DNA of 64,000 bases from assembly GCA_002869385.1 (NCBI GenBank), contig PKTB01000004.1:186001-250000 (forward strand), given 5' to 3'. Of this stretch, positions 39,878 to 50,705 are shown piece after piece. Origin of the DNA: Marinilabiliales bacterium (lineage in GTDB: Bacteria > Bacteroidota > Bacteroidia > Bacteroidales > ML635J-15). A program made the translations under genes and the position numbers. Numbering within the stretch: position 1 is the stretch's first letter; each line of letters opens with the position of its first letter. The notes below the pieces were generated by a model. It ran no database searches. It saw only the letters and a program-made list of their open reading frames with translations, and was not told where the DNA came from.

Positions 39878-41548
39878 TTAAAATAATCCTGAGATATTAC
39901 CCTCATTATCAATATCTATTAATTCTGACGATGGAACTTCAGGTAATCCCGGCATTCTCATTATTGATCCTGCAATCGGAACAACAAATCCTGCCCCTGC
40001 TGCTATCTCAATTTCACGTATATTAACTATAAAGCCTTCGGGTCTATTACGTAGTGAAGGTTTATCTGATAAGGATTTTTGAGTTTTAGCAATACAAACA
40101 GGCAATTTATCAAGTCCTAAATCTGAAATAGTTTTTAGGTCCTTACGTGCTTGTAATGAATACTCAACATCTGCAGCTCCATATAGTTTTTTTGCAACTG
40201 TTTCGATTTTTTTCTCAATGCTCCATTCAAATTCATATAACGGATGGAAACAACTTGTACATGCGTCTGCTGTTTTAGCAACAATCTCAGCAAGTTCAAG
40301 AGCTCCTTCTCCACCTTGAGCCCAAGCATCATTTAATGCATATCGTATTTTTAGTGAATCCAGATGTTCTGTAATAACAGCAATCTCTTCAGGAGTATCA
40401 GAAGTAAACTTGTTTATTGCAACAACCGGTCTAAAATTAAAATGCTTTAAATTCTCAAGATGTTTGTCAAGATTTGCAAGTCCTATTTTAACTGCTTCAG
40501 GATCTGATTTATCAAGTTCTTTTAAAGATGCACCACCATGATATTTTAATGCTCTAATTGTTGCCACAAGAACTGCAGCATTTGGAGTTAGTTTTCCATA
40601 TTGCGATTTAATATCAAAAAACTTCTCGGCTCCTAGGTCAGAAGCAAAACCTGCCTCAGTAACGACATAATCACTTAATGACAATCCCATTTTTGTTGCA
40701 ATTAGAGAATTGGTTCCCTGTGCAATATTAGCAAATGGCCCACCGTGTATAATTGCTGGAGTGTTTTCAAGTGTCTGAACCAAATTAGGTTTTATTGCTT
40801 CTTTTAAGAGTGCTGCCATTGCACCGTTAGCCTTAAGGTCTCTGGCATAAATTGGTTTTTTGTCATATGTATAACCAATAAAGATATTTCCAAGTTTCTC
40901 TTTAAGATCTTTGATGTCTTTTGCTAAACATAAAATTGCCATAATTTCGGATGCAGCAGTAATGTCAAAACCAGTTTCACGATGCACTCCTTGTGTTTGT
41001 CCACCAAGACCTATAACAATGTCACGTAAAGCACGTTCGTTCATATCCATTACCCTTTTCCACTTAATTGTACGTGGATCAAGACCAAGTTTTCTTGTTT
41101 TGGATTGAATGTTATTGTCAATTAAGGCTGCTAATAGATTATGAGCTTTCTCAATTGCAGATAAATCCCCTGTAAAGTGAAGGTTTATATCCTCCATAGG
41201 TATAACCTGTGAGTGTCCTCCACCGGCAGCGCCACCTTTAATGCCAAATACCGGTCCTAAAGAGGGCTCTCTTAATACAACTGTAGTTTGACGACCAATT
41301 TTATTCATCGCCTGAGCTAAACCAATACTGGTTGTTGTTTTACCTTCACCTGCTGGTGTGGGAGTTATAGCTGTTACCAGAATCAGCTTATTCTTATTAA
41401 CTTTTGATTCGTCAATTAAAGATAATGGAAGTTTTGCTTTGTATCTTCCATAAGTTTCAATCTAATCTTTATCGATGCCAAGCTTAGCGGCAATTTCTTC
41501 AATGTAAAGCATTTTTGCTTTTCTTGCAATGTCAATGTCCTTATTCAT
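39878..41548 (-). CDS. fhs: Formate-tetrahydrofolate ligase; one in-frame TAG
   Basis: A 556-residue formyl-THF synthetase, the normal length. It joins formate to tetrahydrofolate using ATP to feed one-carbon metabolism. The P-loop is 'PTPAGEGKTTTSIGL' (about 61-75). Other family blocks: 'KGGAAGGGHSQVIPMEDIN', 'LGGQTQGVHRETGFDITAASE', 'VVTEAGFASDLGAEKF' and 'MRMPGLPEVPSS'. Starting at ATG 41548 restores the conserved N-terminus ('DIDIARKAKMLYIEEIAAKLG'), with TAG at codon 29 (41462-41464) just before 'IETYGRYKAKL'. Glu (GAG) is the expected residue. A TTG or ATG downstream would lose the nucleotide site, so truncation is not viable. It lies 94 bases after rodA. Confidence 0.93.
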
Positions 41549-41642
41549 AGTCGTTTAATTTTTTGTATAAATATAACACAAAAACCTGATATTTGTTCGT
41601 AACTCAAGTCACCAACAGTTCAATTCTAAATAAAATTTAAGC

Positions 41643-43073
41643 TTATCTAAAGATTTGAAGCCTGTCTGCGTCCAATTTAATAAAAATAAACAAAAGGAAA
41701 GTAAATGCCCATAATGAGGACCCACCATAACTAAAGAATGGCAATGGAATTCCTATTACATGTGCTAAACCAATTGTCATTCCTATATTTACAGCAACAT
41801 GAAAAAACAGTATAGACGCGACCCCATAACCATATATTCTGGAGAAACTCGATCGTTGCCTTTCGGCTAAAACAATAATGCGTAAAATTAAAAACATAAA
41901 TAAAAACAATACTACCGTAGTTCCAATAAAACCCCACTCCTCTCCAATTGTGCAAAAAATAAAATCGGTACTTTGTTCCGGAACAAAATTATATTTTGTT
42001 TGTGTTCCTTTAAGAAATCCTTTACCAGTAAATCCCCCAGACCCAATTGCAATTTTTGATTGATTTACATTGTATCCAACCCCAAGAGGGTCACTGTTCT
42101 TGCCTAAAAGCTCATTGATGCGGTTTTGTTGATGTGGTTGCAATGCATTGTAAAACAAGTAATCAACACTAAAGACAAAAACTGAAACTCCTATTAGTAA
42201 GCTAGCAAAAAGAATCAATGGTTTATTTTTCTTAACAAGATACATAACAAGCATCTGTATCGACATTATACCAACATTTGTTAAAATCAAATTTATTGGT
42301 TTATTATCAAAGATATCAGTATAATTAAAAATTACTATAGAAACAGATGCATAGAGTAAAAATGAGAAAAATATTATTTGGGTTCTGATGTTTCTTCCAT
42401 TTGTTAGCACAAAACCTAAAACGGAAGCAATCAAAATTGTAATTATAAGGACTTCGATGTTAGTCACAAGTGCCAAAATAAAAAGAGCTATTAATGCAAA
42501 AGATGTAACAAATAAAACCTTATTAAATCCTTCGCGAAACATTACAAACACAAATGCGAAAAAAACTAATGCAGAACCTGTATCATTTTGAACAAAAATT
42601 AACAATACGGGTAATCCTAATAAAGAGAACAGAAGTAATACATGCTTTGGCTTTTCCCAAGAGAAACCCATACTGCTTAACAGTTGAGCTAATGCAAGAC
42701 AGATAGTTATTTTGGTAAATTCTACCGGCTGCATTCTAAAAGTTCCTATTTCAAACCAGGATTTAGAAGAATTAACTTCTACTCCTAAAAATAGTACAAG
42801 TATTAAAAGCAAAACACCGATCCCATAAAAAGGGTATGAAAAAGTTGAATAAAACTTGCTGTCAATAATTAAAGTGATAAAAATAAGAACTACAGCTAAA
42901 CCAATCCAAACAAGTTGTTTACCATATCGCTGAGAAAAATCAAATATACTTGAATGAGTATCGTCATAAACTGCTGAGTAGATATTTATCCAACCAAGAA
43001 ATACAAGCAAAAAATAAACTGCAATTGTAATCCAGTAAATATTAACCAATATGTTTCCTCGCTTATTCTTCAT
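41643..43073 (-). CDS. rodA: Rod-shape peptidoglycan glycosyltransferase RodA
   Basis: A 476-residue SEDS protein with about ten or more membrane helices. Signature regions are 'TGSALVFFAFVFVMF', 'IGSGGFTGKGFLKGTQTKYNFVPEQSTDF' (cited by ends) and 'GLAHVIGIPLPFFSYGGSS'. RodA polymerises lipid II during cell elongation together with the PBP2 encoded directly upstream (11-base overlap). It is longer than the E. coli protein because of extra loops between helices, as in other Bacteroidota. Confidence 0.95.
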   Translation of the reverse strand: MKNKRGNILVNIYWITIAVYFLLVFLGWINIYSAVYDDTHSSIFDFSQRYGKQLVWIGLAVVLIFITLIIDSKFYSTFSYPFYGIGVLLLILVLFLGVEVNSSKSWFEIGTFRMQPVEFTKITICLALAQLLSSMGFSWEKPKHVLLLFSLLGLPVLLIFVQNDTGSALVFFAFVFVMFREGFNKVLFVTSFALIALFILALVTNIEVLIITILIASVLGFVLTNGRNIRTQIIFFSFLLYASVSIVIFNYTDIFDNKPINLILTNVGIMSIQMLVMYLVKKNKPLILFASLLIGVSVFVFSVDYLFYNALQPHQQNRINELLGKNSDPLGVGYNVNQSKIAIGSGGFTGKGFLKGTQTKYNFVPEQSTDFIFCTIGEEWGFIGTTVVLFLFMFLILRIIVLAERQRSSFSRIYGYGVASILFFHVAVNIGMTIGLAHVIGIPLPFFSYGGSSLWAFTFLLFIFIKLDADRLQIFR

Positions 43074-44892
43074 TTTCTATATTTGCCTCATTTGTTAAAT
43101 CAGCTTCAACAATACGCTTTTCAATGTTTTTATCAGATATCTCTCCATTTATATATTTCTCAATCATCAATCGTGCTATTGGTGCAGCCCATACTCCACC
43201 GAAGCCAGCGTTTTCAATATAAACAGCTATTGCAATTTCAGGTTGATCCTTTGGAGCAAATGCAACAAAAATCGAATGATCTTCACCATGGGGGTTTTCT
43301 GCTGTTCCTGTTTTACCACAGACTCTAATATCATTTGTTCGGGCGTACCAACCTGTACCAAATTCCTCATTTACTACTTTATCCATTCCATCAACAACTA
43401 TCTCAAAATACTTTTTATCAAAATGAGTAAAAACTTTTTGAGTATTTATTCCAACAACAGGCTCTTCGTTTATTGCCTTTACAAGATGGGGATTATAATA
43501 ATATCCTCTATTTGCAATTATTGAACAAAAATTTGCCATTTGCAATGATGAAATTAAAAGTTCTCCTTGACCAATTCCAAGTGAATACACAGTGCTAAAA
43601 GCCCATCTATATTTGCCATATAATCTGTCATAAAAATCCGGCCCCGGTATCTGTCCTTTGTTTACACCCGGAATTCCAATGTCCAGTGCTCTGTCAAAAC
43701 CTAAACTAACTATCTTTTTCTTCCATTTATCGAGTCCTATTCTGGAATCACGGAAAATACTCTTTTCTTCTCCTCTTTGAATTAGACTTTTAAAAACAAA
43801 GTAATAATAAGGGTTACAAGAATATTGTATTGCTCTGGAAACTCCATTTGCAGGAGGGTGATTATGACAACCAACTATAGAATGATCACAAGGATAGGAT
43901 GTATAAGGAGTAATTACTCCTTCCTGAAGTGCTACAAGAGAAATTGCAAGCTTAAATACAGAACCTGGTGGATAAGTTGATGAAACGGCTCTGTTTATAA
44001 GAGGTTTTCCGGGTGCATTTATTAGACTATCAAAATTATGGCCTCTGTCTCGTCCAACAAGTAATTGTGGATCATACCCGGGACTCGAGACAAGCGTTAA
44101 AATTTCACCTGTAGCCGGTTCAATTGCAACTATACTACCGACTTTATTCTGCATTAAGTACTCGCCGTATCGCTGAAGTTCAGAATCTATTGTAAGCGTT
44201 AAGTTTTTACCTGGTTCAGCCAAAGTGTCATACTTACCATCCATATAGCTGTCCTGAATATTATTATAAACATCAACCAAATAAACCTTTACTCCTTTTT
44301 TACCTCTTAAGTCTTCTTCATAATACTGTTCTACACCACTTTTACCGCAATAATCACCTCCGGAATAATAAGGATCTGATTTCAATGTTTCTAAATCTAC
44401 CTCTCCAACATCTCCTAAAACATGTGCAGCAATTCCTTCCTTGTATCTTCGTAACGTCCTATTTTGAACAAAAAACCCTGGATATTTATACATATGCTCC
44501 TGCAGTACAGCATATTGAGAAGATGTTATTTGTTTATAAAATAATGAAGGTCGATAAATTGAATATTCTTCGCAAGTTTGCTGCCTTTCACGAAAGTTTT
44601 CAATATCAATTCCTAAATCATTACACATAGATGCTGTATCAAAAGCTTCCATGTTTTTCGGAATCAACATTAAATCATAAGCTGCTTCATTTGAAACAAG
44701 CAAAACACCGTTTCTATCATATATTAAACCTCTTGAAGGATAAACTACCACCCTACGCTGCGAATTATTATCAGAAGAAATTTTTAATGAAATGTCAACT
44801 ATTTGCAGATTGAATAACTTTATCCAGATAATTACAAACAGCACTACTATAATGCCAATAATTGCATATTTTCTGTCTTCAAGTTTACTCAT
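43063..44892 (-). CDS. mrdA: Penicillin-binding protein 2 (elongation transpeptidase)
   Basis: A 609-residue class B PBP. It has an N-terminal membrane helix (about 9-28), a pedestal domain (about 45-220) and a transpeptidase domain with all three motifs: 'STYPPGSVFKLA' (Ser-x-x-Lys), 'YSCNP' (Ser-x-Asn) and 'CGKTGTAENP' (Lys-Thr-Gly). It cross-links peptidoglycan on the periplasmic side in the elongasome with RodA and MreBCD. It starts 2 bases after the mreD stop and overlaps rodA. It is a beta-lactam target. Confidence 0.95.
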   Translation of the reverse strand: MSKLEDRKYAIIGIIVVLFVIIWIKLFNLQIVDISLKISSDNNSQRRVVVYPSRGLIYDRNGVLLVSNEAAYDLMLIPKNMEAFDTASMCNDLGIDIENFRERQQTCEEYSIYRPSLFYKQITSSQYAVLQEHMYKYPGFFVQNRTLRRYKEGIAAHVLGDVGEVDLETLKSDPYYSGGDYCGKSGVEQYYEEDLRGKKGVKVYLVDVYNNIQDSYMDGKYDTLAEPGKNLTLTIDSELQRYGEYLMQNKVGSIVAIEPATGEILTLVSSPGYDPQLLVGRDRGHNFDSLINAPGKPLINRAVSSTYPPGSVFKLAISLVALQEGVITPYTSYPCDHSIVGCHNHPPANGVSRAIQYSCNPYYYFVFKSLIQRGEEKSIFRDSRIGLDKWKKKIVSLGFDRALDIGIPGVNKGQIPGPDFYDRLYGKYRWAFSTVYSLGIGQGELLISSLQMANFCSIIANRGYYYNPHLVKAINEEPVVGINTQKVFTHFDKKYFEIVVDGMDKVVNEEFGTGWYARTNDIRVCGKTGTAENPHGEDHSIFVAFAPKDQPEIAIAVYIENAGFGGVWAAPIARLMIEKYINGEISDKNIEKRIVEADLTNEANIENEE

Positions 44893-44894
44893 AC

Positions 44895-45401
44895 CTATTC
44901 TCTAACAAATAAGAAGTGTCCCAAAGTTACAAAAAACATACTAACTACTGTACTTATTACCACACGTAATAATGTGAAAAAGAAGTTTGCAAAGCTGAAG
45001 TATTCAAGATAAAACACGTAAAGGTGGTGTATAAAAATTAATATCCCAATGTATTTTATGAACCAAATAAATCCGTAATTCCTTATAGCCGGAACCTTAT
45101 TTATATCATAGTCATCACGAGGGGCAAATAGATTTAATATGTAGGGACGCAAAAATGCTAATAGTACAGATGCTGACGCATGAATACCCTGAGTAGAGTT
45201 GAAAATGTCAACACAAAGCCCCAAAATAAATGCATAAGTTAAAACAAGATATCTATTTGTATTAATCGGCAATAAAAGAGTAAACATTACATAAACAAGT
45301 ACAGTTACATACCCGCTTAGGTATATCCTGTCAAAAATCAAAGTCTGAATAAGAACAGAAAAAATAAAGAGCAATATGTATCTTAAATTTTGTTTAATCA
45401 T
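44895..45401 (-). CDS. mreD: Rod shape-determining protein MreD
   Basis: A polytopic membrane protein of 168 residues with five or six helices. Start chosen at ATG 45401 ('MIKQNLRYILLF'), because the upstream 45413 codon is TTG and lies deeper in mreC. MreD bridges the cytoskeleton and the wall synthases. Sequence identity in this family is low. The position between mreC (8-base overlap) and mrdA (2 bases) secures the call. Confidence 0.9.
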   Translation of the reverse strand: MIKQNLRYILLFIFSVLIQTLIFDRIYLSGYVTVLVYVMFTLLLPINTNRYLVLTYAFILGLCVDIFNSTQGIHASASVLLAFLRPYILNLFAPRDDYDINKVPAIRNYGFIWFIKYIGILIFIHHLYVFYLEYFSFANFFFTLLRVVISTVVSMFFVTLGHFLFVRE

Positions 45402-46209
45402 TCTCTTCGTCAAGTTCGTTTAAAAGGTTTTCATGTTCATCATAATATTGATTCTTAATTACATATACATAGGTCGTTTTATTAAAGTCCGTATACATAT
45501 CAACCATAATTCTGTAAAAATCTGTAGACTTATCTTTTGTAAATGAGGCAACAGTACCAACAGGAACCTGATAAGGAAAAACAGAAGAAAATCCACTTGT
45601 TACAACAATATCTCCAATTTCGATATCTACATAACCCGGTATTTCATCAAGAACAGCAAAATTATTGTCTTTCCCATCCCATGAGAGTGATCCGAAATAA
45701 TCATTTTTTTCAAGCTTCACGCTTATTCTAATGTCCGGATTTATAACAGGCATAACTGAAGCAAAGTTTTTGGAAACGCTATAGACAATTCCTACAATTC
45801 CGTTTGGCCCGATTACTCACATATCCTGTTTAACTCCATCAATTGATCCTTTATTTATAGTAAGAAAATTCTTTTTTGAATTAATATTAGCACTAATAAC
45901 TTTTGCCGCAACATATTCAAAACCAGACTCTTCTATAGCCGGGATATCATCTTTTCGATACTCTTCTATTTGATTTATTAATCTTTCATTATCTGCTAAA
46001 ATACTATCATTTACAGATTTTAAATGAAGATACTCTGTTAATTCATTCCAATGCTCAGTAAGATTCCCAGAGAGGACATTTGATGAATTTAAAAAACTAA
46101 CTTTATGATAGTTGTTGGCAGTAAATATAAGGACAAAACATACTATTTCAAACAGTATGAAAACAAAAGTGTATAAATATTTTACAATAAAGTTTAATAA
46201 GTTCTTCAT
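45394..46209 (-). CDS. mreC: Rod shape-determining protein MreC; one in-frame TGA
   Basis: A 271-codon protein with an N-terminal membrane helix (about 10-32), a coiled coil (about 60-90) and the MreC beta domain: 'VISANINSKKNFLTINKGSIDGVKQDMxVIGPNGIVG' (cited by ends, residues about 100-140) and later 'VDIEIGDIVVTSGFSSVFP'. TGA at codon 131 (45817-45819) falls where the family has Gly ('MGVI...GVVG'); GGA to TGA explains it. The gene lies 8 bases after mreB. MreC scaffolds the elongation machinery in the periplasm and is normally essential in rods, so a true nonsense allele is unlikely. Confidence 0.93.
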
Positions 46210-46217
46210 TTAAGTCC

Positions 46218-47240
46218 TTATCGAATGAGGAACTGAAACTTGTCGACATTTTTAAGCGCTATACCTGTTCCTCTAGCTACAGCATGCAAAGGATCATCTG
46301 CAATATGTACCGGAATATTTGTTTTATCTGATAGTCGTTTATCTAATCCTTTAAGCAAAGCCCCACCACCAGCAAGGTATATTCCACGTGAATATATGTC
46401 TGAGTATAATTCCGGAGGTGTTAACTCCAGAACAGCCATAATAGCAGATTCAACTTTTGAAATTGATTTATCCAAACTATGAGCAATCTCCTGATAAGAA
46501 ACCGGAATTTCTATTGGAAGTGCCGTCATTTGATGTGGCCCTCTGACAATATAGTCTGCAGGTGGATTTTCAAGCTCAGGAATTGCTGCACCAACATTGA
46601 TTTTGATCTCCTCAGCTGTTCTTTCACCTATCTTAATATTATGCTGGCGTCTCATATATTCCTGAATGTCATCTGTAAAGTCGTCACCTGCTATACGTAT
46701 AGATCTATTACAAACAATTCCTCCCAGAGAAATTACAGCAATCTCTGTTGTTACACCACCAATATCTACAACCATATTTCCTTGAGGTGCTTCAACATCC
46801 ATTCCTATACCAATAGCCGCTGCCATAGGTTCATATATCATATAGACTTCACGACCTCCGGCATGCTCAGAATAATCACGAACAGCTCTTAATTCAACCT
46901 CTGTACTTCCCGAAGGAATACACACAACCATTTTTAATGATGGGTTAAACCAATTTCGATTCTTGTTAAGCATTTTAATCATGCCCCTAATCATCAACTC
47001 TGCCGAATTAAAGTCTGCAATCACACCATCTCTTAATGGTCTTACCGTTTTAATTCCTTCGTGAGTTTTACCATGCATTTGACGAGCTCTACGTCCAATT
47101 GCAACAACCTTCCCTGTCCGTTCATCAAGAGCCACAATTGACGGCTCGTCAACCACAACTTTATCATTATGAATAATAATTGTGTTGGCCGTCCCCAGGT
47201 CAATCGCTATCTCTTGTTGCAAAAATGAAAAGAATCCCAT
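46218..47240 (-). CDS. mreB: Actin-like rod shape protein MreB
   Basis: A 340-residue actin-fold protein. Phosphate 1 motif: 'IAIDLGTANTIIIHNDK'. Connect and phosphate 2: 'MVVDIGGVTTEIAVISLGGIV'. Adenosine motif: 'GIYLAGGGALLKGLDKRL'. It polymerises on the inner face of the membrane and directs wall elongation. It is intact and leads mreC, mreD, mrdA and rodA. A -7-like element lies 23 bases upstream. Confidence 0.97.
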   Translation of the reverse strand: MGFFSFLQQEIAIDLGTANTIIIHNDKVVVDEPSIVALDERTGKVVAIGRRARQMHGKTHEGIKTVRPLRDGVIADFNSAELMIRGMIKMLNKNRNWFNPSLKMVVCIPSGSTEVELRAVRDYSEHAGGREVYMIYEPMAAAIGIGMDVEAPQGNMVVDIGGVTTEIAVISLGGIVCNRSIRIAGDDFTDDIQEYMRRQHNIKIGERTAEEIKINVGAAIPELENPPADYIVRGPHQMTALPIEIPVSYQEIAHSLDKSISKVESAIMAVLELTPPELYSDIYSRGIYLAGGGALLKGLDKRLSDKTNIPVHIADDPLHAVARGTGIALKNVDKFQFLIR

Positions 47241-47262
47241 AATCTGTATGTATTTTAACCTC

Positions 47263-47270
47263 TAAAGATA
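47263..47270 (-). promoter_or_regulatory. Possible mreB promoter -7 element
   Basis: TATCTTTA on the minus strand (one mismatch to TAnnTTTG), about 23 bases upstream of the mreB ATG. The purH-mreB gap of 193 bases is otherwise without genes, so mreB may have its own promoter. Confidence 0.35.
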
Positions 47271-47433
47271 CACATTCTTTGAAAAAAACGCAAAATCAAA
47301 AATAAATTAACTCAACTGTGTATATTGCTAATTATCAGCGCATTAACAAGTGGCGTGTTTGACTAATTAAATAAATGTATTTGCTTTTATGCTTAAAAAC
47401 AAGCAAAAATCAACAAGTTATTAACAAAACCTG

Positions 47434-48951
47434 TTAATGTTTAAAGTGTCTTATTCCTGTAAATACCATAGGTATTTTATTCTCATTACAGAAGTTGATA
47501 GTATCTTTATCTCTAATTGAACCTCCTTGTTGAATAACGGAATTTATACCTTCTTTAAATGCTATTTCAATTGAATCGGCAAATGGGAAAAAAGCATCTT
47601 ATGCCATTACTGCTCCATTTAAATCAAAACCAAAATGTTTTGCTTTTGTAATAGCTTGCTTCAATGCATCAACACGAGATGTTTGACCAGTGCCGCTTGC
47701 CAATAATTGTGAATCTTTAACTAATACAATAGCGTTCGATTTAGTATTTTTTACAATTCTATTAGCATAAAGTAGATCTCGAATTTGCGAATCTTTAGGT
47801 TTTTCATCAGTAACAAATTGTAAATCTTCAGAAGTCTCAATTTTAGAGTCTCTATCCTGAACCAAAGTACCATTTAAAACTGTACGATAGGTTGTTTTGT
47901 CTAATTCAAAATCTTTCTGTACAAGGATAATTCTATTTTTCTTCTGCTTTAATATGTTAAGAGCCTCTTCTGTATAATCAGGTGCTATGATTATTTCGAA
48001 AAAGAGCTTATTCATTTCTTCTGCTGTTCCATAATCTATTATTCTATTTGCAATAATAATCCCCCCGAAAGCAGAAACCGGGTCTCCTGCCAAAGCATCT
48101 TTCCATGCTTCAACCAGGTTCCCCCTTGATGCTAAACCACAAGCATTATTGTGTTTTAATATAGCAAGTGTTGTATCATCAAATTCACTTATTAAATTAA
48201 CTGCCGCATCAATATCCAATAAGTTATTATAGCTGATTTCTTTACCATGTAACTGGTCAAACATCTTATCGAAATCACCGAAGAAGATCCCTTTTTGATG
48301 TGGATTTTCTCCATACCTCAATGCCTTTCCATTTGAATGAGAAACTTTTAACTCTGATAGCTGATAATCATCAAACCAATTAAAAATTGCTGTATCATAT
48401 GCTGAACTAACACCAAAAGACTCTTTTGCAAAACGTTTTCTTGTATCTAAATCAGTATGACATTTGTTCTCTTCTAAGATACTATGTAAATCATGATATT
48501 GATCTCTATTTGAAACGACCAAAACATCTTTATAGTTTTTGGCTGCAGCACGGATTAAAGAAATCCCTCCAATATCAATTTTTTCAATAATTAAATCTTC
48601 ATCTGTCTCATTTTCAACTGTTTTCTCAAAAGGATACAAATCAACAATAACCAAATCTATTGATGGAATGTCGTATAGATTAGTCTGCTCAACATGTTCT
48701 TTTGAATCGCGAATTGATAAAATCCCTCCAAATACCTTTGGGTGTAGTGTTTTAACTCTTCCATCCAAAATAGACGGATAACCTGTTAAGTCCTCTATTT
48801 TTGTTGCTGAAATTCCAAGATAATCAATAAAACTATATGTTCCTCCTGTAGAATAAATTTTAACTCCATAATCGTTAAGACATTTTACAATTACATCTAG
48901 GCCTTCTTTGTGGTAAACAGAAATTAATGCGGATTGAATTTTCTTTTGCAT
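47434..48951 (-). CDS. purH: Bifunctional AICAR transformylase/IMP cyclohydrolase; one in-frame TAA
   Basis: A 505-residue PurH, catalysing the last two steps of IMP synthesis. The N-terminal MGS-like cyclohydrolase has '[12 protein letters not shown]', 'STGGTYSFI' and '[16 protein letters not shown]'. The transformylase part has '[11 protein letters not shown]', '[11 protein letters not shown]' and '[14 protein letters not shown]'. TAA at codon 451 (47599-47601) replaces the invariant Ser in 'GAVMASDAFFPF' (TCA to TAA). The frame then continues with '[20 protein letters not shown]' to the correct C-terminus 'TGIRHFKH'. Position upstream of mreB is conserved in Bacteroidota. Confidence 0.95.
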
Positions 48952-49036
48952 AATGAGTTTAGTTTTGACGAATTATTATTTTCGTCAAAAGTACTATTTC
49001 TGAATAGTTTTTAATAATGATTTTTTTAACAATTTA

Positions 49037-50632
49037 TCACCCGTTTTTTTCCGGTATTGTGAGGCATAAATGATCTGCAAATCCTGTTCCGGCTTCGGTA
49101 AAAACATTATAAACAGAATTGACCCCTAATCTTTTCAGAATATTAATCTGATCGTCATGAACACCGGTAGCGGCAATTATACCTTTATATCCTATTGTTT
49201 TTAAGCGCTCAATGGCAATTAGATTTGCATTAAAGTTGCCCATGCATAAAATTACAATCTTTACTTGTTCGGTATTTTGGTGATCATGTTTTACTGCATC
49301 CCAAAATTCAATGTCCGTAGCATCATCGTGTAAGACATTTCTTCCTTGAGTTTGATGCTGTGCAACTTTATCGTTTTTTATATCTATTGCTAAGACTTTC
49401 TGTCCATACTTTTTACTCAGTTGATCATATACTGCTGTTCCAAGTCTACCCATTCCAAACACTAATATTTCTGCATTCCCAATATCAAAAGTCTTATCAT
49501 ATTCTAGTCTAAGACGTGTTTCAAAAACTTTTAACTTTTTTCGTACAAATGCAAATATTTTATGTCCTTTCACATTTAATGGTGATGATACAACAAATGA
49601 TACTGATAAGGCAAGTGCTAATATTACCAACCAGTCTGAATCAATCATACCTGTTGATACTGCAATTGTAGCAACAATAAGTCCAAATTCACTGTAATTT
49701 GACAATCCTAAAGTTGCAAAAAAAGCTGTTCGTGCTCTAATTTTAAACCGCGTAAATGTCAAGAAGTAAAGTACAACTTTAATGTTAATTAATACGGCCA
49801 ATATAAGTGCGATAACTAAATGTTCAAGCTTTGGAATCCCTGCTAAACCAATTGACAGAAAAAAACCTATAAGGAAAAAATCCTTAAAACTTATAAGCTT
49901 CTCATATAATTCATTAGTCTTCTTAGTGTTTGATAGTAATATTACCATTACTAATGCCCCAAGGTCTGCTTTTAATCCCACAAACTTAAACATCTCAGCA
50001 CCTAAAACAACAGCAACAAAGAAACAGAAAAGTATCAAAAGTTCACCATGACCAATCTTTTTAAGCAACCAAACCAAAATTGGTTTTAAAATTATCAAGA
50101 CTATAGGGAGTCCTAAAGCATATATATTGGGAACTTTACCAGCAGCAAATACAAGAAAAACTACAGCAAAAATATCTTGCATTATTAAAACTCAAATTGC
50201 TAAAATCCCATGATAAGAATTTATTTCTCCAAATTCTTCAAAAATTTTAACTGCAAATACAGTACTGGAAAAACTTAATGCAAAAGCAATTATTAAACTC
50301 TTTTGCCAAGAAAGATCACTAAATATTGTTAGTCCACTAAAGCTTAAACCAAAAATTATACTAGAGAATATAAGAGTTGTTAATCCAATATGCAAACTTG
50401 CTCCAACCCAAATTTCAGGCTTTATGAGATTCTTAATCTTAAGCTTTAAGCCAATTGTAAATAATAGTAGGGTAATTCCTAAGTCAGAAACAATGCTTAC
50501 AAAACTACCTTGTTCTGCACCAAAATAGTTTAATGCGAAACCTGCCAATAAGTACCCTACAAGTGGAGGCAAACCTATTGCACGAACTCCAAGTCCTAAA
50601 ATAAATGCAATACTTAACCAAATTGGATCCAT
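49037..50632 (-). CDS. CPA2 cation:proton antiporter, KefB/C-like; one in-frame TGA
   Basis: A 531-codon transporter with about 11-12 membrane helices (1-375), then a Rossmann TrkA-N domain ('ILVFGMGRLGTAVYDQL', about 395-515). It resembles glutathione-regulated potassium-efflux antiporters and is likely to exchange K+ or Na+ for H+. TGA at codon 147 (50192-50194) sits in the conserved helix 'SYHGILAIxVLIMQDIFAV', where Gly (GGA) is the simple restoration. The gene has 85 bases to purH and 73 bases to the FolD-like gene. The ion is not determined by sequence. Confidence 0.9.
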
Positions 50633-50705
50633 GTAAAATAGTGTTTCTGTTTATATGTTCTTGATTTTTCTTGTTATTGCAACCTTAGCCGCTACAGTAT
50701 AATCC

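Noticed and set aside
46479..46892. Plus-strand 137-codon frame inside mreB
   Set aside because: It is antisense to a strongly conserved gene with composition typical of a shadow frame.
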